Shown here one piece after another: positions 18,013-25,328 of a DNA stretch of 34,137 nucleotides. Below the pieces are notes generated by a model. That model ran no database searches. It saw only the letters and a program-made list of their open reading frames with translations, and was not told the origin of the DNA. This DNA is from Pseudomonadota bacterium (GTDB lineage: Bacteria > Bdellovibrionota_C > UBA2361 > OMII01), in the NCBI GenBank assembly GCA_900299035.1, contig OMIG01000185.1:1-34137 (forward strand), read 5' to 3'. How positions within the stretch are numbered: position 1 is the stretch's first letter; the number at the start of each line of letters is the position of its first letter. A program made the position numbers and the translations under genes.

Positions 18013-18047
18013 CTACGTCGGACTAAAAATGTCCATAACCGACGTAG
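18013..18047. promoter_or_regulatory. Nested palindrome upstream of the coupling-protein gene
   Basis: CTACGTCGG (18013-18021) is perfectly repeated in inverted form as CCGACGTAG (18039-18047). Inside it, GGAC and GTCC form a smaller inverted repeat around TAAAAAT. The element lies 26 bases before the ATG at 18073 and downstream of a promoter-like sequence. It could be an operator for a dimeric repressor or an RNA hairpin controlling translation. Confidence 0.6.
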
Positions 18048-18072
18048 AGGGATTTTGAGGGCTTTTTAAGGG

Positions 18073-20493
18073 ATGCTCCGCTTCATCGAAATTCAATTCC
18101 TGGGGTTCGTTGAGTGGTTCTACACCCTCGACGCAGTCGTCGGCCTGATGACCCTCGGAGTGTTGGCGGTCGGCCTGCTGATCGCTCAGTTCTTCATCAC
18201 CGGCAACACCACTCTCGGCAAAACTTTTATTCCGGGAGCGCTCGGGCTTCTGTTCTTCGTGGCCGAGATCTGTCACCTAACGGAAGAGAGAAATGGGCAA
18301 TTTCCCGGAAAAGTGAGCCAAGGAGCGCAGAATCTAGCTAAGCAGCTTCAAGAGGAACGCTCGCCTGCAGAGCGGCTCGCTCCTCTGCCCTTAGTAGAGC
18401 CAGGCGTTGAATTCTTTATCGCCCCGAGCACTCACCGCTTCGTGTGGGAAGAGAGCCTCTTCATCGTCCTGGCAGGGTACCTGCTTCTGGTGGGCCGCCA
18501 CAGCTGGCGCGAGTACAAGAAGACCGGAATCATCATCGGCGACCTGTCGGTTTCTTCGATCGTCAAAGAGAAGCACCGCAGGCCCAAGCGCTCGATGACG
18601 AACGAGCTTGGCTCGGGCGACCTTGCAAACACCGAGCAGATTGCAAACTGGACAAAGCCCACCGGCAAGGCTGGTGACACATCGCTGTACGTGAAAGAGT
18701 TGCGAGGCTCCGAAGGGGTGGCTTTCAACCAAGCCAAGCTCGTTCTGCCGCGCGAAGAGCGAAACCGTCACGTCCTGATCGTCGCCAAGACCGGAGGAGG
18801 AAAGACGACCAAGTTCATCAAGCCGATCCTGTACAACGACTGCATGGATCCCGATCGGTCGTCTATCGTCATCGACTCTAAGCCTGAGATGTGGCGCACC
18901 CTAGCGGCGATGACGCGCAAGTACAACCCGAAGAAGAACATTCTGCTCTTCAACCCGCTCGACCGCGACCGATCCCTTAGCTGGAACATCCTTGCCAAGG
19001 TCGAAGACGACACTGACTGTAAGCTCATCGCCCAGACGGTCATATCTGCAACCGACCAGCCTCAGGCGAAGTCAGACAGCCCGTTCTTCCGCAACAACGC
19101 CCTCGCTGTCCTGAACTCAGTCATGGTGGGCCTGCTGCACGATCCGACGGAAGTGCTCTCGATGCCCCGCATCCACCAGCTAGTCCAGTCTGGAATGAAG
19201 GGGCTGTGCGACTGGATCGAGGTGCACCCGCACGCCATCCGAAATTCGCGCGCGTTCGTGGAGCTGGCACGGTCCGGCTCGCAGAACGCCGACACGATCA
19301 TGTCCGAGCTGAGCATGCGCCTGAGCGCTTGGGACCTCACGGCCATTCGCGCGACGACCTTTCACAACGAGCTGGACATCGAAGACCTGATCCAGAAGCC
19401 TACGCTGTTCATCGTCGAGCTGCGCGAGTCTGAGCTCGAAATGCTTCGCCCGATGGCAAACGTGATCGTGGTTGAGCTGCTGCGCTTCCTCACCAAGCGC
19501 GCTGAGCAGTGCCCCGGCAACGCCCTGCCTCGGCCCGTCGGGCTCGTCATCGACGAGTTCGCGAGCGCTCTCGGCCGGCTGCCTGACATTCACGTGAAGC
19601 TCAACACCTTGCGCTCACGCAACGTCAGCATCGTGGCTGCCATCCAGTCTACTGCGCAGATCAAAGCCAACTACAACGACGATTCAGACTCCGTGCTGGC
19701 GGGCTTCAGCACCAAGATCTTCATGCCGCCGCTTGACCTGGCTGACTCGGAGTGGGCATCGAAAGAGAGCGGCCAGATGACCATTCGGTTCCAAACGCAG
19801 TCAGTCGGCGCCAACCGCAAGATGATCGAGGTGTTCGCCAGCCGTAACGACAGCACTCAGGAGCAGGTCCAGCAGCGCGCTGTGCTGACGCCGGACGAGA
19901 TCGGGCGCCCTGCCGACAACATCTGCACATTCTTTATGCCGAGCACACCCGTGTTCCAAGGCCACCTCATCCCCTTCTACAAGCTGCCGGAGCTCCTCAA
20001 GCCTCTCACGGAGTTTGAGAAGGGCGACTACGAGCTTAAGCTCCGCACCACAGCTATAGACTACGACGAGAAGCCGATTGAGCTGCCGAATGGCACAGGC
20101 GGCGGTGGCGGTGGCGGAGCGCAGGGCAGCGCAGCTCCCGGATTGCCGCCCGGCATCACGAACACTAAGGGCTGGTCTGAGGATCAGCTCCTGGAGAAGC
20201 TCACTGAGGTCAAGAAAAACCTCGACTGGGACAACACCACCGGCAGCGCGCGCAAGTGGTGGGAAGCCTTCGAGAGCGAGAACAAGACCCGCACCGCCCT
20301 CGTGCTGCGCCTGGCAGAGGAGCTCCAGAACCGCAAGGCAACGATTACAGAGTTCTTCCTGGCGTACGTCTACAGCAACACTGACAACATCCAGGCGAAC
20401 CTGAGCTACCTTGACTACACGCGCCTCAAGAAGGAAGAAGAGCGCAAGAAGAAAGAAGCCGCCTCCAAGGCTCTAGGCGACGGCTCGACGTAG
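18073..20493 (+). CDS. VirD4/TraG/TraD-like type IV coupling ATPase
   Basis: The 806-residue protein resembles the inner-membrane ATPase that feeds DNA or proteins into type IV secretion systems. Hydrophobic helices lie at about 20-44, 50-66 and 128-141. The ATPase domain begins about 230 with Walker A AKTGGGKTT (238-246), then SSIVIDSKPE typical of VirD4, Walker B LVIDEF (491-496) and the AAIQSTAQIKANY segment with Q525. A Gly-rich linker at about 675-682 separates a helical C-terminal region (about 695-800) ending in a Lys/Glu-rich tail. This tail is unlike the acidic tail of TraD and may bind substrates. No relaxase, VirB or mating-pair gene is visible, so it looks orphan. DNA translocases such as FtsK are less likely because the VirD4 motifs match better. 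Confidence 0.88.
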   Translation: MLRFIEIQFLGFVEWFYTLDAVVGLMTLGVLAVGLLIAQFFITGNTTLGKTFIPGALGLLFFVAEICHLTEERNGQFPGKVSQGAQNLAKQLQEERSPAERLAPLPLVEPGVEFFIAPSTHRFVWEESLFIVLAGYLLLVGRHSWREYKKTGIIIGDLSVSSIVKEKHRRPKRSMTNELGSGDLANTEQIANWTKPTGKAGDTSLYVKELRGSEGVAFNQAKLVLPREERNRHVLIVAKTGGGKTTKFIKPILYNDCMDPDRSSIVIDSKPEMWRTLAAMTRKYNPKKNILLFNPLDRDRSLSWNILAKVEDDTDCKLIAQTVISATDQPQAKSDSPFFRNNALAVLNSVMVGLLHDPTEVLSMPRIHQLVQSGMKGLCDWIEVHPHAIRNSRAFVELARSGSQNADTIMSELSMRLSAWDLTAIRATTFHNELDIEDLIQKPTLFIVELRESELEMLRPMANVIVVELLRFLTKRAEQCPGNALPRPVGLVIDEFASALGRLPDIHVKLNTLRSRNVSIVAAIQSTAQIKANYNDDSDSVLAGFSTKIFMPPLDLADSEWASKESGQMTIRFQTQSVGANRKMIEVFASRNDSTQEQVQQRAVLTPDEIGRPADNICTFFMPSTPVFQGHLIPFYKLPELLKPLTEFEKGDYELKLRTTAIDYDEKPIELPNGTGGGGGGGAQGSAAPGLPPGITNTKGWSEDQLLEKLTEVKKNLDWDNTTGSARKWWEAFESENKTRTALVLRLAEELQNRKATITEFFLAYVYSNTDNIQANLSYLDYTRLKKEEERKKKEAASKALGDGST

Positions 20494-20577
20494 CTTCTCC
20501 GTCTCGGGTAAGCCTTCGGGCTATCTCCCAAGGCTCCCTGCTACCACTTGATGAACGTGAACGATTAGGCTCACACA

Positions 20578-21138
20578 CTAGGAGCGCGCCTGAGAGCCCG
20601 CCGGAAGCACTCGCTGAATAGCCCGGACGAGAGCGCCGCTCTGAGGGGTCACGTACGAGCGCCAGCGCCCAACCAGGTTTCCCTGTGGATCGACGAGAAA
20701 TTTCTCGAAGTTCCAGCGAACCGGCCCGCGAAGGTCTTTCGGTCCCCGCTCGGTGAGAGCCTTAAAAAGCGGCTGGATGTCGGGGCCTTTGACCGCCCCT
20801 TTTGCAAAGAGAGGAAAGGTAACTCCGTGGTTTAGGCGGCAGAACTCTTGAATCTCTTGGTCTGAGCCCGGCTCTTGTCCTGCGAAGTCGTTGCTTGGAA
20901 AGCCAAGCACCTCAAGCCCACTCGGGGCGAACTGCTGGTAGAGCGCCTCTAGGCCGTCGTACTGGCGCGTGAAACCGCACTTTGAGGCGGTGTTGACGAT
21001 CAGGAGAGCCTTGCCTCGGTACTGGGCAAGCTCCACCTCTTCTCCGCGCCCGCTGCGCACCGTCTGCGGGTACACAGCCTGCTCTGCGCTCCCGAGCCTT
21101 GAGCTTAGTCCACCGTATAGCTTATGCAGCAGCCCCAT
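20578..21138 (-). CDS. Glutathione/thioredoxin peroxidase family protein
   Basis: The 186-residue protein should reduce hydrogen peroxide or lipid hydroperoxides. The peroxidatic C54 lies in NTASKCGFT, with Q88 in GFPSNDFAGQEPG and W142-N143 in RWNFEKFLVD completing the catalytic tetrad. It uses Cys, not selenocysteine. The segment FPSNDF replaces the FPCNQF of many relatives, so the usual resolving Cys there is missing; C100 might substitute. A short N-terminal extension (1-20) has no clear signal sequence. It starts 3 bases after the CDF transporter stop, indicating an operon and possibly a shared metal or oxidative-stress role. Confidence 0.9.
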   Translation of the reverse strand: MGLLHKLYGGLSSRLGSAEQAVYPQTVRSGRGEEVELAQYRGKALLIVNTASKCGFTRQYDGLEALYQQFAPSGLEVLGFPSNDFAGQEPGSDQEIQEFCRLNHGVTFPLFAKGAVKGPDIQPLFKALTERGPKDLRGPVRWNFEKFLVDPQGNLVGRWRSYVTPQSGALVRAIQRVLPAGSQARS

Positions 21139-21141
21139 ACC

Positions 21142-22068
21142 TCACCCCTCTCTTGAGCGACGGCCGTAATCATCTGCCGGCTCTACGTGCACAAGCACTT
21201 TCGACACAAAGGGCAGAGCCGCATGAATTGCCTCCCCTACATCGTGGGCAACGTCATGGCCCTGACGAATGGTGGCATCTGGATCGCACAACACGTCCAG
21301 GTCAACAAAGTAGTCGAAGCCAACCTTCCGCACGTGGCACTTGTGGGTTCCTAGCACTCCAGCAACCGCTCCTGCCACCTCTCGCACTTTCTCGCCGATG
21401 GCTGGGTCAGGAGCCGTATCTATCAGCTCCGCAAGGGCTGGCTTGAGGATGAGGAAGGCGTTGAGAACGATGATTGCTGCCGCGATCAAGGCAGCGAAAT
21501 CATCAGCGCTCTCGTACCCGGGGCCACCGATGAGCGCTATGGAGATGCCGACGAAGGCAGCAAGGCTCGTCAACGCATCACTGCGGTGATGCCACGCGTC
21601 TGCTTTAACTGCCAAGCTCTCGACGCTTGCTCCAACGCCAGCTACGTAGCGGAAGAGCAGCTCCTTCGCCACCACCACGGCGAGAAGCACCACGAGCGTG
21701 AAGGGGGCTGGTGCGTGGTGCGGTGTCGCGATCTCTCGGACACTCTCCACAGCGATCAGGATTCCCGCGCCGACGAGGGCCAAGCCGACCACCGCTGCTG
21801 CGAGGGGCTCAAACTTTCCGTGACCGTAGGGGTGGTTCTTGTCGGCCGGCTTGCCGGCCATTTTAAGGCCAAGCAGGACTACCACCGACGCCAGTATGTC
21901 CGAAGCAGACTCAATCGCATCAGCGATGAGGGCATACGAGTTGCCCAGCACGCCAGCGACACCTTTGACCGCTGCAAGAGTCGCATTGAGCACTAGGCCG
22001 ACGAGGGTCGAACGGATGCCGGCTTGAGCCGGGTTTTTCTTCTGGAATTCGCTGCTTGTAGGCACCAT
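21142..22068 (-). CDS. Cation diffusion facilitator (CDF) metal efflux transporter
   Basis: This 308-residue inner-membrane antiporter is predicted to export divalent metals such as Zn, Fe or Mn. Hydrophobic helices fill about residues 18-210. The metal site carries E53 and D57 (AIESASD) with H160 and D164 (DAWHHRSD), equivalent to the DxxxD and HxxxD pairs of YiiP. The HPYGHGKFEPLAA loop is a family signature. The cytoplasmic C-terminal domain (about 215-300) is present, with HKCHVRKVG and VHVEP. Glu in place of the first Asp may shift metal preference. It is first in a two-gene operon with the peroxidase. Confidence 0.92.
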   Translation of the reverse strand: MVPTSSEFQKKNPAQAGIRSTLVGLVLNATLAAVKGVAGVLGNSYALIADAIESASDILASVVVLLGLKMAGKPADKNHPYGHGKFEPLAAAVVGLALVGAGILIAVESVREIATPHHAPAPFTLVVLLAVVVAKELLFRYVAGVGASVESLAVKADAWHHRSDALTSLAAFVGISIALIGGPGYESADDFAALIAAAIIVLNAFLILKPALAELIDTAPDPAIGEKVREVAGAVAGVLGTHKCHVRKVGFDYFVDLDVLCDPDATIRQGHDVAHDVGEAIHAALPFVSKVLVHVEPADDYGRRSREG

Positions 22069-22142
22069 ACGAGGCTGCCTGGATACTACTTGCTGAGGAG
22101 CTTCCGGGCAAATCCCTATGCTTGCCCAGCCGTGGGTGCCTG

Positions 22143-25100
22143 TCAGTGCAGGTCGACAGGCTTAGCAGCGGGCCGGCGGCGCTCGCTGCCTAGGCCTATG
22201 AGCATCGCCAGCATCTTCTTCTTGATGTTTATGTCCTTGAAGAACTTGGCGACGTCATCGACGAGGTGGCTAAAGCCGGGCATGTGGGCCCAGTGGGCGT
22301 TGTAGGCCCGCAGCAAGCGATCGCGGTGGCGCACTCCTCGGCTCTCCAGGTAGGCGCAGATGCGCTCCTCAGAGTAGTCGGGCGATGACTGCCCTTCCTT
22401 GTTGAGCTTCATGATGTTGTAGACGTCGCGCGCCGTCGAGCACACTTCGTGCCCAAAGAGGCGCGTGGTTAGCTCCTCCAGCATCTGCGCTGGGACGCCT
22501 GCCTTGCGGCACATCTCCACCATGTCGGTGCCGTATTCGCGCTGGAAGGAGAGCCCCACCTGGAACATCATCTCGTCTGACCAGTTGATGTCTTCAGGAA
22601 TACGCTTGTTGCGGCGGTTGCCCGACGGTGGCGCGAGGACATCGAGCACAGCCGCTCCAAGCTCATCGCCTTTCATGCACGCCACCAAGTCGTAGATCTC
22701 GCTTGCTACTTCCTTCGCCGAATGTCCCTCGAGGTGCAGCAGGGTTTCGTTGATCAGGTCGAGGTCGATTTTCATCTCCTTGATGCAGCGGCGGAGCTGT
22801 GCGTCCGGGAATAGCAGGTCAAACACCTCCTCAATTGTCCGCTGGTCATCCTTGTTCGAGCGCAGGATATCCTGGAGCATGTCGATGTTGACCGAATCGA
22901 AGCTCTCAAGGAGCCGAGCCACGATCTCTGGGTCAATGCCCTCAAAGTGCAGGATCGCATCGGCAAAGAGCTGCGGGGTAAGTGCCTGTCGTGCCGCCCC
23001 GTACTTGAGGTGCTGGCGGAGGCGCGGAAACTCCATGTCGAAGGCACGCTCGAGCGCAAGCAGGCGGAGCAGAGGCAGCCCTGTCCAGTGCTGCCGCACG
23101 TTCTCCATGTCAGAGGCCGCGTCCCGCCGCATTGAGCGGAGCGCCTTATGGAAGGCATGCGCCTCCGGAAGCAGCACAAGCGCCAACACCTCTATGAGCC
23201 CATCTTCATCCTGCAGGGCGCTGTAGCGCTGGAGCAGGTGCTCATCCAGCCCCACAAAGTGAAGCTTCTCGAAGAGATCCCGAACAGCAGCTATCTGGGA
23301 GTGCGGCAGCTCGCGCAGCAGCAACAAGGCCGCCGGGTCGTCGTAGGCGCGCTGCACGATGTCTGCGCCATCGACCCCTGCGAGGACTAGCTCAATCGAG
23401 CTTAGCGCCTCAACAGAGAGGCTCTCGTCCAGCGCGAGGCGCAGCGGGACTTTAGGATCGGTCAGCTCGTAAAATGCCCGCTCAAGGCGGTTGAGTTCGT
23501 CGTAAGACTTGTTCCACAGCATCTCACGAACCGGCCGGTCCAGCTCGCCTATGTCAGCCTCTCGGTCGAGCACGTGGGCGACGTCAATTGCCGCCTGCGC
23601 ATCGTCGTCAGACGGCTTAAAATCCGGCTCCCAAACCCCAGGGGGCGGCTCATCCCCGCGGAAGCGGGCTAGGAGGTCCAAATTGAGCGGCCAACGCCCA
23701 TGACCATCTACGTAGCGGTGGTACGCTTCCTGAAGTTCGCGCGCGGAGAGCTTGATCTTGGCGGCTGCCAACCTGGCTTCGATCGCTGCCTTCGCCTCAA
23801 TTCCGTACAGGCAGCGGTAGGCCTGCTGCACCGCCAGGCACTCGCGTGGCGAGAGAAACTCAAAGGGCCGCAACATCTGGCCCAAGTCGAATGCCGAGGC
23901 TATTGCGTCGTGCAGTACTGTTGCCCTGCGCCGCGCATCGAACAGACCGAGGAAGGGGAACTGTGTCGGATCTATTTCATACCCGTACAGCTCGTAGAGC
24001 GCATCGTTCGTCTTCAAGAAACGTTCGAGTGATAGCGCCTGGAGCCGCTCGGCGATGATTTCGTACGAGACCAGTACCCGATGCCGGACGCTGGTTTTGC
24101 CGCGCCACATTCTGCGCTTCTTGAAACGCCGCAGGAACCGCCCAATGCCCTGAGTGAAATCACGATCTACTGAGTCCCGAGGATCGCTCAGCGAGTCCTC
24201 AAGCTCCTCGGATAAGGTCGCTGGGTACAGTACCTTGTGAATCTCTTCAGCCTCGGTGTGCGGCTTCCAGCCCGAGAAGAGCGATCCAAGCTTGTCCAGC
24301 TCAATGGCTGAGAAGCTCTTGCGCAGGTGCGCATCGAGCCCAGCGTCTGCCTCATCTGCGTGGCCATCGCCACAGTCGAGGTAGAAGCGTCGAATCAGCG
24401 CCAGCTCCTCGGAGCTTCGCCCCAGCAGCAAGTACCTAATCGCCTGGAGCTGATCGCGTGACTTAACAGCACTGATGCGCTTCGTCTCATACACTTCGGT
24501 TTTGCCGATGGTGCGCCGTCCTGCGCTTGAGGCGTCCTGGGCTGGTGGGTGGATTATTGCAAAAAGCTGCCGCGCGAGGTCTTTGTACGGAATGAGCAGG
24601 AACTCTTCGCGCAGAGCCCGCACCTGCATCTCGGTGCAGTCGAGCAGCATCGCCGTGATGCGCGCAGCCTTGTCCGCGTGGTCGCCGTGGTAGATGTCCC
24701 AGATCGCCTTGGCTGTGCCCTCGACATCGAGGCCTTTGACTATCCTGCCGATCCGGTCAGAGGCTTCGTGCCCGACGCGCTTAATGATCTGGTGGAATAT
24801 TTCGGGGCGCTCTCCACGGTCACGAATCGGAGTGTAAAAGTGCTCAGTAAAAAAGTCGTTGGTTCTGTCGAGAATCTCCTTCATCTCGCGCGGAGACTTC
24901 TCGGCCAAGACCACGTTGAATGCGCTCAGGTAGACATCAATGTCAGTCTCGCGAGCTTTCTGGGCCAACGTGTACACCTGGTTCGCGAGAGCCTCAGCTA
25001 CCTCCTGACGCTCTCGTCCGAGCGCTTCGATAGTGTGGCGGTCCAGGCGAGGCTCTGGCGCCGGGGGCGCCAGCGGTTCGGCCGCTAACTCGGCTAGCTT

Positions 25101-25307
25101 CGCTTCGCCGCCCTCAATAGCCAGGGGCCGGTAGTACTGGTCGAAGATCTCGCCTTGGTAGTAGTAGTGGGAGTAGTCGACTTTCTCTTGCGCGTCTTCC
25201 TGAGGCGCTTCTTGCTGAGGAGCCTGGTCTTGGGATGGGAGGGACTGAGAAGCGAGGAGCCGCTTCTTGAAAACTATCTTTTTCTCCCCCTGCCCCGAGT
25301 TATCCAT
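22143..25307 (-). CDS. Large alpha-helical repeat protein with annexin-like repeats, partner of a tandem MoxR ATPase
   Basis: The 1054-residue protein has no signal peptide or membrane helix. A Gln/Glu/Pro-rich N-terminal region (1-90) includes a Tyr-rich patch (VDYSHYYYQ). From about 185 to 960 it shows recurring helical units of about 72 residues. Examples start near 185 (IVKGLDVEG), 277, 461, 570, 646, 716 and 791. Several end in a hydrophobic residue plus xxG: LFSG at 343-346, YVDG at 532-535, VLAG at 641-644, HFEG at 787-790 and HLEG at 858-861. The unit length, KGL opening and mid-repeat (F/Y)xxxY-type helix recall annexin repeats, but canonical GxGT calcium loops are not clear. The gene begins 21 bases after the double AAA+ gene, so the two should form one system. 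No family is firmly recognised. Confidence 0.7.
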   Translation of the reverse strand: MDNSGQGEKKIVFKKRLLASQSLPSQDQAPQQEAPQEDAQEKVDYSHYYYQGEIFDQYYRPLAIEGGEAKLAELAAEPLAPPAPEPRLDRHTIEALGRERQEVAEALANQVYTLAQKARETDIDVYLSAFNVVLAEKSPREMKEILDRTNDFFTEHFYTPIRDRGERPEIFHQIIKRVGHEASDRIGRIVKGLDVEGTAKAIWDIYHGDHADKAARITAMLLDCTEMQVRALREEFLLIPYKDLARQLFAIIHPPAQDASSAGRRTIGKTEVYETKRISAVKSRDQLQAIRYLLLGRSSEELALIRRFYLDCGDGHADEADAGLDAHLRKSFSAIELDKLGSLFSGWKPHTEAEEIHKVLYPATLSEELEDSLSDPRDSVDRDFTQGIGRFLRRFKKRRMWRGKTSVRHRVLVSYEIIAERLQALSLERFLKTNDALYELYGYEIDPTQFPFLGLFDARRRATVLHDAIASAFDLGQMLRPFEFLSPRECLAVQQAYRCLYGIEAKAAIEARLAAAKIKLSARELQEAYHRYVDGHGRWPLNLDLLARFRGDEPPPGVWEPDFKPSDDDAQAAIDVAHVLDREADIGELDRPVREMLWNKSYDELNRLERAFYELTDPKVPLRLALDESLSVEALSSIELVLAGVDGADIVQRAYDDPAALLLLRELPHSQIAAVRDLFEKLHFVGLDEHLLQRYSALQDEDGLIEVLALVLLPEAHAFHKALRSMRRDAASDMENVRQHWTGLPLLRLLALERAFDMEFPRLRQHLKYGAARQALTPQLFADAILHFEGIDPEIVARLLESFDSVNIDMLQDILRSNKDDQRTIEEVFDLLFPDAQLRRCIKEMKIDLDLINETLLHLEGHSAKEVASEIYDLVACMKGDELGAAVLDVLAPPSGNRRNKRIPEDINWSDEMMFQVGLSFQREYGTDMVEMCRKAGVPAQMLEELTTRLFGHEVCSTARDVYNIMKLNKEGQSSPDYSEERICAYLESRGVRHRDRLLRAYNAHWAHMPGFSHLVDDVAKFFKDINIKKKMLAMLIGLGSERRRPAAKPVDLH

Positions 25308-25328
25308 GTAGGCAGCCCCACTTGCGCC

